Source: Glutamicibacter soli (GTDB lineage Bacteria; Actinomycetota; Actinomycetes; Actinomycetales; Micrococcaceae). Taken from it: 64,000 nucleotides of DNA. Where the stretch lies: positions 1 to 64,000 of the forward strand of contig NZ_POAF01000010.1 of NCBI RefSeq assembly GCF_003309065.1. Reading direction: 5' to 3'. The translations under genes were made by a program, and so were the position numbers. The notes beneath the pieces are model-generated. The model saw only the letters and a program-made list of their open reading frames with translations. It ran no database searches and had not been told where the DNA came from. Below, piece after piece: positions 19,571 to 28,458 of this stretch; position 1 is the stretch's first letter, and each line of letters begins with the position of its first letter.

Positions 19571-19614
19571 GCCGGGAAACCGGCATCCGGTGTGGGCGGG
19601 CAACCGCCCACACC
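19571..19614 (+). promoter_or_regulatory. Tandem hairpins between pstS and pstC (partial terminator or 3' stabiliser)
   Basis: A 5-bp hairpin with a GAAA loop (19571-19584) is followed by a perfect 11-bp hairpin (19589-19599 with 19604-19614). There is no T-run, so it is not a full terminator. Such structures are expected where the binding protein must be made in excess over the membrane subunits: they stop part of the transcripts or protect the pstS message end. Confidence 0.5.
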
Positions 19615-19679
19615 AAACCCCCTCCACCCCCGCAGCGCAAGCTGCAACACCCCTCCAATATCCGTAAAGGCTTAAGCCA

Positions 19680-20615
19680 ATGACTACCAATGCTTTGACG
19701 AGCAAGTCATCGACTTCCGGCCGCGCCGGGGACAAGATCTTCTCCGGCGCCGCGCTCGGCGCCGGTGTACTGATCCTGATCACCCTGTTCGCGGTGGCGG
19801 TCTTCCTGCTCATCCAGGCCCTGCCGACGTTCTTGGCCGATCCGGCCGATATTTCCGGCGGCGCCGGCTTCTTCTCCTACATCGCTCCGATCATCGTCGG
19901 AACCGTCGTCGCAGCGGCCATCGCCCTGCTGATCGCCACCCCGGTCGGACTGGGCGTGGCGCTGTTCATCTCGCACCTGGCCCCGCGCCGCATCGCCGGC
20001 CCGCTGGGCTACGTGATCGATCTGCTGGCCGCCATCCCGTCGGTCATCTACGGCGCCTGGGGCTACATGGTGCTGGCCCCGGCGCTGGTTCCCGGCTACG
20101 ACTGGCTGGCCACCAACCTGGGCTTCATCCCGATCTTCGAAGGCCCCGCCAGCCAGACCGGCAAGACCATGCTCACCGCCGGCATCGTGCTGGCAGTGAT
20201 GGTGCTGCCGATCATCACCTCGCTGTCGCGCGAAATCTTCCTGCAGACCCCGAAGCTGCATGAGGAAGCCGCCCTGGCCCTGGGCGCCACCCGCTGGGAA
20301 ATGATCACCACCGCAGTGCTGCCCTTCGCCCGCCCAGGCATCATCTCAGCCACCATGCTCGGCCTGGGCCGCGCACTGGGCGAGACCATGGCAGTGGCAC
20401 TGGTGCTCTCCACCGGCAACCTCATCCCGTCGCTGATCAAGTCCGGCAACCAGACCATTGCCGCCGAGATCGCGCTGAACTTCCCCGAGGCCTTCGGGCT
20501 GCGTCTGGCCGAGCTCATCGCCGCCGGCCTGGTCCTGTTCCTGATCACCCTGGTCGTGAACATGATCGCCCGGGCAATCATCGCCCGCCACAAGGAATTC
20601 TCCGGAGCCAACTGA
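19680..20615 (+). CDS. pstC: Phosphate ABC transporter permease PstC
   Basis: One of two membrane subunits of the high-affinity phosphate transporter. 311 residues with six membrane segments and the permease EAA loop (HEEAALALGATRWEMITTAVLPFARPGI). The start ATG lies 115 bases after pstS, behind TAAAGG. Its TGA stop overlaps the pstA ATG by one base (TGATG), so the two are translationally coupled. Confidence 0.96.
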   Translation: MTTNALTSKSSTSGRAGDKIFSGAALGAGVLILITLFAVAVFLLIQALPTFLADPADISGGAGFFSYIAPIIVGTVVAAAIALLIATPVGLGVALFISHLAPRRIAGPLGYVIDLLAAIPSVIYGAWGYMVLAPALVPGYDWLATNLGFIPIFEGPASQTGKTMLTAGIVLAVMVLPIITSLSREIFLQTPKLHEEAALALGATRWEMITTAVLPFARPGIISATMLGLGRALGETMAVALVLSTGNLIPSLIKSGNQTIAAEIALNFPEAFGLRLAELIAAGLVLFLITLVVNMIARAIIARHKEFSGAN

Positions 20616-21757
20616 TGAGTGCCATGACTACTTCCGAACGCAGCAACACCACGACGCAGCCGACGCCTCCGAGCCGCAAGCGCAATTCGCTGGCCAAGGG
20701 CAAGCTGCCCAAGTGGGCCATCCCGGCCATCGCCGGCGGCTCGATCATCCTCGGCGCGGCGGGCTCCACGCTGACCGGCTTCCACGTGGCGAGTTTCGCC
20801 ATCTACTCCGCAGTCATCTTCCTGATCGCCGCCTCGGTGGCCACCACGGTGGTGGAGGGCAAGCGCCGCGGCAAGAACGCGACCTGGACCTACCTGATCT
20901 ACGCTTCCTTCATCCTGGCGCTGATCCCGCTGGCCTCGGTGCTCTACACCGTGCTGGAAAAGGGCCTGCCGGGCATGAACATGCACTTCCTGTTCAGCTC
21001 CATGAACGGCGTGACCGGCGCGGTCGACAACCAGACGGTCGAAAACGGCACCCCGGTGCTCGGCGGCGCCTACCACGCGCTGATGGGCACCTTGCTGATC
21101 ACCCTGTGGGCCACCGTGATCTCGGTGCCGGTGGGCATGCTCACCGCCATCTACCTGGTCGAGTACGGCAAGAACGGCCCGCTGGCCCGCGCCATCACCT
21201 TCTTCGTCGACGTGATGACCGGCATCCCGTCCATCGTCGCAGGCCTGTTCGCCGCCGCCTTCTTCGGCCTGATCCTGGGCCCGAACTCGCGCATGGGCAT
21301 CGTCGCGGCCGTCGCCTTGAGCGTGCTGATGATCCCGACGGTGGTCCGCTCCACCGAGGAAATGCTCAAGATCGTCCCGAACGAGCTGCGCGAGGCTTCC
21401 TACGCGCTGGGCGTGCGCCGCTGGCGCACCATCCTGAAGGTGGTCATCCCGACCGCGATCTCCGGCATCGCCTCCGGCGTGACCCTGGCCATCGCCCGCG
21501 TCATCGGCGAAACCGCCCCGATCCTGGTCACCGCCGGCATCGCCAGCAACATCAACCTGAACGTGTTCGCCAACTGGATGTCCACGCTGCCCACGTTCAT
21601 CTACTACCAGATCATGACGCCGACCAGCCCGACCAACGTCGACCCGTCGATCCAGCGCGCCTGGGCAGCTGCCCTGCTGCTGATCCTCATGGTCATGGCG
21701 CTGAACCTGGCCGCCCGGCTGATCGCCAAGCTCTTCGCTCCAAAGAAGGGCCGTTGA
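20615..21757 (+). CDS. pstA: Phosphate ABC transporter permease PstA
   Basis: The second permease subunit, 380 residues. It has an extended N-terminus with two extra hydrophobic segments before the usual six-helix core, and the EAA loop [25 protein letters not shown]. It overlaps pstC by one base. The extra N-terminal segments (residues 30-110) are common in actinobacterial PstA proteins. Confidence 0.96.
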   Translation: MSAMTTSERSNTTTQPTPPSRKRNSLAKGKLPKWAIPAIAGGSIILGAAGSTLTGFHVASFAIYSAVIFLIAASVATTVVEGKRRGKNATWTYLIYASFILALIPLASVLYTVLEKGLPGMNMHFLFSSMNGVTGAVDNQTVENGTPVLGGAYHALMGTLLITLWATVISVPVGMLTAIYLVEYGKNGPLARAITFFVDVMTGIPSIVAGLFAAAFFGLILGPNSRMGIVAAVALSVLMIPTVVRSTEEMLKIVPNELREASYALGVRRWRTILKVVIPTAISGIASGVTLAIARVIGETAPILVTAGIASNINLNVFANWMSTLPTFIYYQIMTPTSPTNVDPSIQRAWAAALLLILMVMALNLAARLIAKLFAPKKGR

Positions 21758-21806
21758 GCCAGCGCTCCGGCCCTCGACACCCCAAGAATTTTCAAGGATA
21801 AACACC

Positions 21807-22586
21807 ATGGCAAAACGCATCGACGTCAACGACCTGAACGTCTACTACTCCAAGTTCCGCGCAGTTGAGGGCGTGTCCATCAACATCGAGCCGAAGTCGG
21901 TCACCGCCTTCATCGGCCCGTCGGGCTGCGGCAAGTCCACCTTCCTGCGCACCCTGAACCGCATGCACGAGGTCATCCCCGGCGGCCGCGTCGAGGGCGA
22001 GGTCCTGCTGGACGGCGACGACCTGTACGGCCCGGGCGTCGACCCGGTGACCGTGCGCAGCCAGATCGGCATGGTCTTCCAGCGCCCGAACCCGTTCCCG
22101 ACCATGTCCATCAAGGACAACGTGCTGGCCGGCGTGAAGCTGAACGGCAAGAAGATCTCCAAGTCCGACGCCGACGCGCTGGTGGAGAAGTCGCTGCGCG
22201 GCGCGAACCTGTGGAACGAGGTCAAGGACCGCCTGGACAAGCCGGGCTCGGGCCTCTCCGGCGGCCAGCAGCAGCGCCTGTGCATCGCCCGCACCATCGC
22301 GGTGAAGCCCGACGTGATCCTGATGGACGAGCCGTGCTCCGCCCTGGACCCGATCTCCACCCTGGCCATCGAGGACCTGATCAATGAGCTGAAGAACGAC
22401 TACACCGTGGTGATCGTGACCCACAACATGCAGCAGGCCGCACGCGTCAGCGACAAGACCGCCTTCTTCAACATCGCGGGCACCGGCAAGCCGGGCAGGC
22501 TCATCGAGTACAACGACACCGCCGCCATCTTCTCCAACCCGGAGCAGAAGGCCACCGAAGACTACGTCTCAGGACGCTTCGGATAA
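21807..22586 (+). CDS. pstB: Phosphate ABC transporter ATP-binding protein PstB
   Basis: The ATPase that powers PstCA. 259 residues with Walker [10 protein letters not shown] at 37-45, signature [13 protein letters not shown], Walker [14 protein letters not shown] and the switch His in VTHNMQQA. The phoU gene that often follows pstB is missing here; the next gene is separated by a strong terminator. A PhoU-like DUF47 protein is present only in the neighbouring Pit operon. Confidence 0.98.
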   Translation: MAKRIDVNDLNVYYSKFRAVEGVSINIEPKSVTAFIGPSGCGKSTFLRTLNRMHEVIPGGRVEGEVLLDGDDLYGPGVDPVTVRSQIGMVFQRPNPFPTMSIKDNVLAGVKLNGKKISKSDADALVEKSLRGANLWNEVKDRLDKPGSGLSGGQQQRLCIARTIAVKPDVILMDEPCSALDPISTLAIEDLINELKNDYTVVIVTHNMQQAARVSDKTAFFNIAGTGKPGRLIEYNDTAAIFSNPEQKATEDYVSGRFG

Positions 22587-22669
22587 AGATTTCGTCTACC
22601 GCCTGCCGTCAGCAGGCCGGTAGGTGAACCGGAAGGGGGGTCTTCCGGGGATCCTGGAGGGGATCACCG

Positions 22670-22699
22670 CCAGCGGCGCACCGAAAGGTGCGCCGCTGG
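22670..22699 (+). terminator. Terminator of the pstSCAB operon
   Basis: A perfect 13-bp stem (22670-22682 with 22687-22699) with a GAAA loop, followed by TTTTTAAA. This is the clearest intrinsic terminator in the window. Confidence 0.93.
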
Positions 22700-22707
22700 T
22701 TTTTAAA

Positions 22708-22753
22708 CCTTGATGTAAAGCAACCTTGACTGTAAAGGAAGCTTAACTATAGA
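22708..22753 (+). promoter_or_regulatory. Promoter with tandem repeats for the membrane protein/HTH pair
   Basis: TTGACT (22726-22731) and TATAGA (22748-22753) are separated by 16 bases, a good -35/-10 pair. The -35 box is inside the second of two adjacent repeats, CCTTGATGTAAAGCAA (22708-22723) and CCTTGACTGTAAAGGAA (22724-22740). The arrangement suggests repeats bound by a regulator, most simply the HTH protein encoded by the second gene of this pair. Confidence 0.55.
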
Positions 22754-22790
22754 TTGATGCCACGAGGAAGAACCGACAGGAGGAAGAGCG

Positions 22791-23267
22791 ATGACCGAGA
22801 TCAAGAAGTCGGCCTGGGGCCGCATGCGTTCGGGCGGGAACACCCGCACACTGCTTTTGCTGAGCTTCGGAGGAGGCCTGGCCGCCGCGCTGGGTGTTGC
22901 CGCGCTCGTTGCCGCCGCGGGGCCCGAGGAGCGGTTCCTTGCCACGTTGCTGGCCTTCGGGTTCAGCTTCTGGCTCCCGTTCTCCGCGCTGCTCTGGGTG
23001 CTGCTGGTTGACCGCGGGACCATGCGCGACGCGCCGCGCAACGTCGAGGACTCGGTGGAATACCGCTGGAGCGAACGCGCTTCGGCAGGGGTGTTCCGCG
23101 ACATGCTGGTGCTGCTGGGTGCGGGCGCGGCTGTGCTCAGCGTCTTGGAGGTCGCCATCGACCTGACGCTGCGCTGGCCGCTGCACCTGGTGCTCGCGGG
23201 CCTGGTGGTCCTGGCGATGGTGGATTTCGGCATCCGGATGCAGCTGAGCAAGGGGGCTGAGGGCTAG
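22791..23267 (+). CDS. Four-helix membrane protein paired with an HTH regulator
   Basis: 158 residues with four hydrophobic segments (about 20-45, 50-72, 100-120 and 126-148). No family is recognised with confidence. It has a strong ribosome site (CAGGAGGAAG at 22777-22786). Its TAG stop overlaps the GTG start of the HTH gene by one base (TAGTG), so the two proteins are translationally coupled. Small membrane proteins coupled to a 65-70 residue Cro-type regulator are recurrent in Gram-positive bacteria; the regulator usually controls the pair. Confidence 0.78.
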   Translation: MTEIKKSAWGRMRSGGNTRTLLLLSFGGGLAAALGVAALVAAAGPEERFLATLLAFGFSFWLPFSALLWVLLVDRGTMRDAPRNVEDSVEYRWSERASAGVFRDMLVLLGAGAAVLSVLEVAIDLTLRWPLHLVLAGLVVLAMVDFGIRMQLSKGAEG

Positions 23268-23464
23268 TGCGCAATTCACTGGCCGAACGGCGCAAGGACA
23301 GGGGATTGTCGCAGCAGGCGCTCGCCGACGAGCTGGGGATCTCGCGCCAAAGCATCATCTCCTTGGAGAAGGGCCGCTACGACCCCTCGTTGCCGCTGGC
23401 GTTCAAGCTGGCCGCGCTGTTCGGGTGCCCCATCGAGGACTTGTTCACGCCGGATCCGGACTAG
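23267..23464 (+). CDS. Small Cro/C1-type HTH transcriptional regulator (YozG-like)
   Basis: 65 residues that are essentially one XRE HTH domain: RNSLAERRKDRGLSQQALAD, then ELGISRQSIISLEKGRYDPS, with a short helical tail FGCPIEDLFTPDPD. The GTG start overlaps the stop of the upstream membrane protein gene. It probably represses its own operon through the repeats at 22708-22740. It ends 24 bases before the convergent pit gene. Confidence 0.9.
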   Translation: MRNSLAERRKDRGLSQQALADELGISRQSIISLEKGRYDPSLPLAFKLAALFGCPIEDLFTPDPD

Positions 23465-23488
23465 CCCGGCCAGTCGCCGGGAAAACCG

Positions 23489-24508
23489 CTAGAACAGCGG
23501 GCTGATGGCCAGCGTGAGCACCGCGCCGCCGAAGACGCATACCACGGGCGTCAGTACCCAGTGCCAGGCCACCCTGGCGACATTGCGCCAGAAGACCGAC
23601 TCGAAGGCCTGGTTCTTGCCGGCGCCGACGATGCCGCTGGTGACGGTCTGGGTGGTGGACAGCGGCAGATGGAAGACCAGCGAGCCGACGAACAGCATGA
23701 TGGCGGAGACGCCCTGGGCGATCATTCCGCGCATCGGGTCGAAGTTCACCAGGCGGCGTCCCAGCGTGTGGGTGATGCGCCAGCCGCCCAGCAGCACGCC
23801 GAAGGACAACGCGGCGCCGGCGGACAGCTGGATGGCCCAGGTGACCGGCCCTGGGTCCATGGCGTCCCCGGTGATCAGCACCAGCGCGATCAGCGCGCCG
23901 GTGCGCTGGCCGTCCTGCAGGCCCAGCCCCAGGGCCGAGGCGCAGGCGGTGACCGCTTGGCCGGCGCGCGAGACCTCGTTCACGGTGTGCGAGGTGTCGT
24001 GCCGAACCAGCCACATCGCCGGGATCACCACCAGGTACGACAGGGTGTAGGCGATGATCGGGGAGATCAGCAGCGGCAGCAGGACCGAGCCAACCAGCAG
24101 CGCCCAGGCCCCGGACATCGACGCATCCCCCATGAAGGCCGCGGCGCCGCTGGCGCCCACCAGGGCGGAGAGCAGCGAATGGGTCGAGCTCATGGGCAGG
24201 CCGCGCCACCAGCAGTAGAGCCCCCAGGCACCGGCCGTCAGCAGGCCGCAGATCACCAGCTTCAGCCCGTCGATGCCGTCCGGGACGTTGAAGTTCAGCG
24301 CGTCGACCAGCGCGGTGCTCAATCCCGAGGTGGCGATGGTGCCGAGGAAGGCGAAGAACGATGCCACCACGACGGCCACCACCGGGGTCAGCGCCCTGGT
24401 GCGCACCGCGGCGGCCACCGCTGTGGAGGCGTCCCTGAAACCATTGAGCACGGCGTAGCCCAGGGTCAGGACCACCGCAACGGCGGTAAGGGACGAAATA
24501 ACGGTCAT
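23489..24508 (-). CDS. pit: PiT-family low-affinity inorganic phosphate transporter
   Basis: 339 residues with the duplicated PiT signature: GFRDASTAVAAAVRTRALTP near the N-terminus and GMIAQGVSAIMLFVGSLVFHLPLSTTQTVTSGIVGAG in the second half, plus WWRGLPMSSTHSLLSALVGA. It imports phosphate (probably as a metal-phosphate complex) using the proton gradient. It lies 5 bases after a DUF47 gene, the standard accessory. Together with pstSCAB this stretch carries both the high- and low-affinity phosphate systems. Confidence 0.95.
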   Translation of the reverse strand: MTVISSLTAVAVVLTLGYAVLNGFRDASTAVAAAVRTRALTPVVAVVVASFFAFLGTIATSGLSTALVDALNFNVPDGIDGLKLVICGLLTAGAWGLYCWWRGLPMSSTHSLLSALVGASGAAAFMGDASMSGAWALLVGSVLLPLLISPIIAYTLSYLVVIPAMWLVRHDTSHTVNEVSRAGQAVTACASALGLGLQDGQRTGALIALVLITGDAMDPGPVTWAIQLSAGAALSFGVLLGGWRITHTLGRRLVNFDPMRGMIAQGVSAIMLFVGSLVFHLPLSTTQTVTSGIVGAGKNQAFESVFWRNVARVAWHWVLTPVVCVFGGAVLTLAISPLF

Positions 24509-24513
24509 GGGTC

Positions 24514-25128
24514 TTAGGACTCCTTGACCAGCACGCGGCCCAGGTGATCGGCGAACTGGCGCAGGGTGTTGGCGGTGAGCATCAGGTGGTCGGCCACGCG
24601 CTGGTGGCGGTGGATGGTGCTGGCCTTGGAGAAGCCCGCGATTTCATCCACCCACACCAGGTGGGTCCTCGCCGCGCGTTTGGAGGACTGCACCATCTGC
24701 AGCCAGTTGTCTTCCAGGTCGTCCAGGTTGCCAAGGTGCTGGACGGAGTCGGAGGCCAGGTCGGCCAGCTGCGAGATGAGCTCGAGCTGCTCTGAGGAGC
24801 GCTCAGAAAGCGGGGTGGTGCCGATGTTCATGATCAGCTCTCCGGTGCCGCGCAGCTGTTCCATGGTTTCGTGCAGCAGCCTCGAGAGCGTGTACATGTC
24901 CTCGCGGGGCAAGGGGCTGATGTAGCTGGTTCGCAGGTGGGTCAGCACCGCGTGGACCAGGTCGGAGGCCTCGGCCTCCGCCGCGGCCAGGTCGCGCAGC
25001 TGCTGGGGGCGCCCCTCGGGGTTGCCGATCATCTCGGAAACGCTGGCGACCGAGCGTCGAATCGTTGCGGCGAGGTCGCGCAGCAGCTCAATGCCGCGCG
25101 AGGCTGAGGGAAAAATCTGGAACTTCAC
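24514..25128 (-). CDS. DUF47 PhoU-like Pit accessory protein
   Basis: 204 residues, all-helical, with the PhoU/DUF47 pattern of repeated acidic metal-binding helices (AEAEASDLVHAVLTHLRTSYISPLPREDMYTLSRLLHE). Proteins of this family sit immediately upstream of pit and modulate the transporter. It is the first gene of the two-gene minus-strand operon. A GTTCACTTCAA element (minus strand, 25203-25193), resembling one PHO-box unit, lies 65 bases upstream. Confidence 0.93.
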   Translation of the reverse strand: MKFQIFPSASRGIELLRDLAATIRRSVASVSEMIGNPEGRPQQLRDLAAAEAEASDLVHAVLTHLRTSYISPLPREDMYTLSRLLHETMEQLRGTGELIMNIGTTPLSERSSEQLELISQLADLASDSVQHLGNLDDLEDNWLQMVQSSKRAARTHLVWVDEIAGFSKASTIHRHQRVADHLMLTANTLRQFADHLGRVLVKES

Positions 25129-25370
25129 TTTGTACGGCGCACCATTCGACTAGGGCATGCGGGCAGGTACCAACGCAGAACAGTTTACGTCGTTGAAGTG
25201 AACACAAGAATTGTGGTGGTGCCGGACCGGGAACGCCTCTCGGCGGAAGGCCGCTCTAGGCGGCAGAGTTTTGGAGCCCGGGGTTACCAGCAGCCCGGCA
25301 CCGACTCCTAGTTTTCTCGCTTGAAGCGCTTGCTGTCAACCGCCTGCCCGACGGCGTGCCGTTTCTCACG

Positions 25371-26582
25371 TTATCGCCGCAGCGACTTCTCGATTCCGCT
25401 GATCCCCAGTAGCGCGCAGCAGAACCAGATCGCCCCGGCAGGGCCCATGCCAGCTGCCACGGTACTTGCGATAATCGGCAAACCTACTTGTCCGAGCCGG
25501 TTTCCCATGAGCCGGAGAGCCAGCGCGGCACCCCGGTCGGCCGGTTCCACCGAGGTGGAGATCATGGTCATGGTCAGCGGCTGGCCAAGTCCCAGGAAGA
25601 AACCGCCGACCAGCATCGCGGCGCCCGAGATCCACAGCGAGTCGATGAAGAACGGCGCGATGGCGATGGTGGCGGCCGCCAGGTACAAGCTGGTGGTGAG
25701 CAGGGCCGGGCGGCTGAAGTGCGCGGATAGCTGCGGGATCACCAGGCGCGAGACCACCGAGGCGCAGCCGCGGATGGCCAAGAGCACACCAACTGCCACA
25801 GGTGTGACGTTATGTTGCTCGGCGACCAGCGGCAGGAAGGCGGTGAGGATGTCCAGCATGGACAGCAGTGTCAGCGCCGCGAGCATGTGGGAGGTCATGC
25901 CGCGAACCCGCAGGATGGCCCAGGCGGAGGTCTTGGGGCGGGCCGATGCCGCGGAAGCGGTGTTCTTGGTGGTCGACGGCTGGAAATTGGCCAGCAGCAG
26001 CGGGGCCGCCAGCAGCGAGCAGCCGGCACCGATCCACAGTGACAGGCTGATGCTGGCGATGCGCTCTGGGGAGTCGGCCGCGGTGCCGGTGCCCAGGATC
26101 AGGCCTGCGGCCAGCGGACCGAGGAATTGGCCGGCGGAATACGCGGCGGTGAACCAGCCGAATCCCTTATCCAGTTCGCTGTCGGGCAAAAAGCGTGCGA
26201 TGGAGGACTGGCCGCCGATGGTGAACATCAGGTGCCCCATGCCCAGCACCGCGCTGGCGGCCGCGACCAGCAGCGCGTTGGGGGACAGGGCGATGCCAGC
26301 GCCGCCGAGCGCCAGCAGGACGACGCCGCCCAGCATCAGGTAGCGGATCTGGCGCATGCGGGAGCTGAGCCGGCCCATGGAAATCGCTGTCACCAAGGGC
26401 AGCAGCGCGAAGGCGGCCGTGGCCGCGCCAACCGTCACCGGACCGGAACCCAGCGCAATGAGCTTGTAGGTCGTGACCGGGCGGATTACGTTCAAGGCCG
26501 TCTGGGACAGCAGCGCGGTGGCAATCAGCACCAGGAGCCAGCGCATGGCGCCCGAGGATGCCGCCTTGTTGTTTGCGCCCAC
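25371..26582 (-). CDS. MFS transporter
   Basis: 403 residues with 12 hydrophobic segments and the loop MGRLSSRMRQIR between segments 2 and 3. It resembles exporters of the sugar or drug efflux type; the substrate is unknown. Codon use is like its neighbours. The 242 bases downstream (25129-25370) hold no gene; they contain the DUF47 promoter and a GGCGGAAGGCCGCTCTAGGCGG stem-like stretch of unclear role. It is a single-gene unit. Confidence 0.88.
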   Translation of the reverse strand: MGANNKAASSGAMRWLLVLIATALLSQTALNVIRPVTTYKLIALGSGPVTVGAATAAFALLPLVTAISMGRLSSRMRQIRYLMLGGVVLLALGGAGIALSPNALLVAAASAVLGMGHLMFTIGGQSSIARFLPDSELDKGFGWFTAAYSAGQFLGPLAAGLILGTGTAADSPERIASISLSLWIGAGCSLLAAPLLLANFQPSTTKNTASAASARPKTSAWAILRVRGMTSHMLAALTLLSMLDILTAFLPLVAEQHNVTPVAVGVLLAIRGCASVVSRLVIPQLSAHFSRPALLTTSLYLAAATIAIAPFFIDSLWISGAAMLVGGFFLGLGQPLTMTMISTSVEPADRGAALALRLMGNRLGQVGLPIIASTVAAGMGPAGAIWFCCALLGISGIEKSLRR

Positions 26583-26656
26583 GCACCGGCCCTTCGCTTG
26601 AGGAATTCTGCCGTCCCAATCCTAAGGCCACAGGGAGGCGGAGCCGATTTTTGTTG

Positions 26657-27322
26657 CTAGTCCAGCGTGCCCTGGCGCCACATTCGGGCGCAGATCTCCA
26701 GATCCTTGGCGGTGTTGTCCAGCGAGCGCGCCCGCAAGGTCAGGTTGGTGCCGCGCTCGCTGCTGGCCAGGTCCGCGGCGTCGGCGTGCTCGGTCATGCC
26801 CAGGGCCAGCACTCTGCAGTAGGCGGCGGTGCGCTCAAGGGCGTGGGCGAAGTCCCCGTTGAAGGCCCCTGAGAGAATCGAGCTGGTCATCTTCTTCAGC
26901 TCCTCGGCGCTGGGCGGCTCGGCGGCGCCGGCGACGATGCGTTCGACCTCTGCGCGGTGGGCTCCGGCGGAGAACCGTGCGGCCATGACGTCGGGCATGT
27001 TCAAGGTGGCGGTGCGGACCGCGTACAGGCGCCAAAGCGCGCCGGGCAGCGAATGCGCCGGGGCCTCGCTCCAGAGTTCGGCGAGCACCTCGATGCCCTC
27101 GTCCTCGGCGACGGCAATCAGCCTCCGGGTGACCTCCGGGTCGTCGTTGGCCAGCCCTTGCTGGACGAAGGCGCGCGCGGACAGGTGCGCGGCCTCCGAT
27201 ATCCGCGCGGGATCGGCCCCGCCTTCATAGGGCTCGAAGTCGATCGGGGCGAAGGGGCGGGGTTTGTGATGCCGGTACCCCGACTCGTGGGCGGTTTGCG
27301 ATCCGGAACGTGCACCTCTCAT
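26657..27322 (-). CDS. Hypothetical actinobacterial protein
   Basis: 221 residues, soluble, mostly helical. The N-terminal 25 residues are basic and low-complexity (SGSQTAHESGYRHHKPRPFAPI), followed by an acidic segment and a helical core (GIEVLAELWSEAPAHSLPGALWRLYAVR). I recognise no catalytic motif. Similar proteins recur in Micrococcaceae, as I recall, often with no assigned function. It stands alone between an MFS gene and tRNA-Lys. Confidence 0.7.
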   Translation of the reverse strand: MRGARSGSQTAHESGYRHHKPRPFAPIDFEPYEGGADPARISEAAHLSARAFVQQGLANDDPEVTRRLIAVAEDEGIEVLAELWSEAPAHSLPGALWRLYAVRTATLNMPDVMAARFSAGAHRAEVERIVAGAAEPPSAEELKKMTSSILSGAFNGDFAHALERTAAYCRVLALGMTEHADAADLASSERGTNLTLRARSLDNTAKDLEICARMWRQGTLD

Positions 27323-27435
27323 GGCGACTAGGTTACTCCCTTATCCTTGGCGTTTTCCGCTGCTTGCGACGTGGATCGGCCTCGATTAAGGATGGACGGG
27401 CACTTCAGGTAATATGGTTTCTGGCCGTAGGCCGT

Positions 27436-27511
27436 GCGCCTTTAGCTCAGCTGGTAGAGCACTGGACTTTTAATCCATTGGTCGCGGGTTCGATCCCCGC
27501 AGGGCGCACCA
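27436..27511 (+). tRNA. tRNA-Lys (TTT anticodon)
   Basis: A 76-base cloverleaf with an encoded CCA end (27509-27511). The acceptor stem 27436-27442 pairs with 27501-27507 (one G-T). The D arm TAGCTCAGCTGGTAGAGC, the anticodon loop CTTTTAA with anticodon TTT, and the T arm GGGTTCGATCCCC are all standard. A terminator follows 3 bases later. Confidence 0.98.
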
Positions 27512-27514
27512 GAC

Positions 27515-27556
27515 AAAACCCCGCCACCCCGGCTTCACCGGAGGAGGCGGGGTTTT
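27515..27556 (+). terminator. Terminator after tRNA-Lys
   Basis: An 11-bp stem AAAACCCCGCC/GGCGGGGTTTT (27515-27525 with 27546-27556) with a smaller CCGG/CCGG hairpin inside its loop. The 3' arm ends in four T. The symmetric A- and T-tracts allow termination on both strands, so it may also stop the convergent tetR transcript. Confidence 0.88.
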
Positions 27557-27574
27557 CCGTGTTCCGGCAGGAGG

Positions 27575-28141
27575 CTAGCTATCGAGGCAGGCGGCCAGGG
27601 CGCGGCGGATGACCGGCGCGAAATCCAGCGAGTCGTCGACCGTGATCCGGTGCAGCAGTGCGCCGTCGAGCGTGGCCATGATGAATCTCGTGCAGCCCAG
27701 GGGGTCTTTGGCGCCCAGGGCGGCCAGCGTCGCGGTTGTCCAGTGTTCGAAGACCCTCCGGTTGTCCTTCAGCGGCGCAACAAGTTCCGGAGAATGGGCC
27801 AAGTCGATGAACAGCGCGTAGCGGGCCAGCGTCCTGCTGCGGAAAATCCCGCTTTGGGTTTCCAGCATTCTGGTGAATGCCTCCTCTGCCTCCGCGCGCT
27901 CGAGGATTGGCGCAGCTTGGCCGAAATCCTCGCGTTCGCGCTGGGCAAGGTGCGATGCGACGCCCTCGAGCAATGCCTGCTTGGTACGAAAATAGTTGGA
28001 TGTCGATCCTGCTGGCAGCCCGGCTGTCTGGTCGACGCGGGCATGGCTTAGTGCCCGCACTCCTTGCTCGCCGAGGAGCGCAAGTGCTGCGTTCAAGGCC
28101 CGCTCTGCCCGGGAACTTGGGTTGGAAGTGGAAGTCTCCAT
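27575..28141 (-). CDS. TetR-family transcriptional regulator
   Basis: 188 residues: an N-terminal HTH (ALALLGEQGVRALSHARVDQTAGLPAGSTSNYFRTKQALL) and a helical ligand-binding domain. The ATG at 28141 is chosen because GGAG lies 9 bases upstream; the ORF could extend to 28168, but that would place the N-terminus inside the palindromic operator. It is divergent from an alpha/beta hydrolase gene, which is the probable target. Confidence 0.92.
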   Translation of the reverse strand: METSTSNPSSRAERALNAALALLGEQGVRALSHARVDQTAGLPAGSTSNYFRTKQALLEGVASHLAQREREDFGQAAPILERAEAEEAFTRMLETQSGIFRSRTLARYALFIDLAHSPELVAPLKDNRRVFEHWTTATLAALGAKDPLGCTRFIMATLDGALLHRITVDDSLDFAPVIRRALAACLDS

Positions 28142-28155
28142 AATTTCATTCTCCA

Positions 28156-28173
28156 TCACTATAATCATAGTGA
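28156..28173. promoter_or_regulatory. Palindromic TetR operator
   Basis: A perfect inverted repeat TCACTAT-AATC-ATAGTGA. It lies 15 bases upstream of the tetR start and contains TATAAT (28160-28165), a consensus -10 box reading toward the hydrolase gene. A repressor bound here would block both directions. Confidence 0.7.
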
Positions 28174-28458
28174 CAATTCATTGTGGACGTAGTATTGTGT
28201 GAGAGTGGGCAAAGCTCTCAAAGTTGAATACGCCATGTTGTTGGCGCGAGCCGGTCTGGGCGTTAGGCGACAGGAAACCCTCGGGTGCTCCTGCGGGTCC
28301 TTCCAAATGACCCGAGCGCGAGCATGCGCCCTGGCTTTTGGCCAAGGTTAGTCGATAAGCCTGGGTCCCTTCCCGCGGTCCCCGATGCGTGATTGCTTGG
28401 CGCGCGGCAACACGGCGGTGAGAAGGATCCCAAGAATTTCACTGTGGTGGGATACAAA
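28174..28458. other. Non-coding region between the TetR operator and the hydrolase gene
   Basis: About 285 bases without a convincing gene. A 47-codon GTG ORF (28205-28348) is the only open frame, with no ribosome site and no recognisable product. The untranslated leader of the hydrolase would be close to 290 bases if transcription starts at the operator, which is long; a second promoter nearer the gene is possible but not evident. Confidence 0.4.

Noticed and set aside
20096-21829. 577-codon frame antisense to pstC/pstA
   Set aside because: It spans two genes and their junction on the other strand, is rich in His/Arg/Gly, and shows no domain.
27436-27511. tRNA-Lys as an integration site of a genomic island
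   Set aside because: I found no second copy of the tRNA 3' end in the window and no integrase gene nearby; only the composition of the hydrolase hints at transfer.
28205-28348. 47-codon GTG ORF in the tetR-hydrolase gap
   Set aside because: No ribosome site, no recognisable product, and composition unlike a short gene of this genome.
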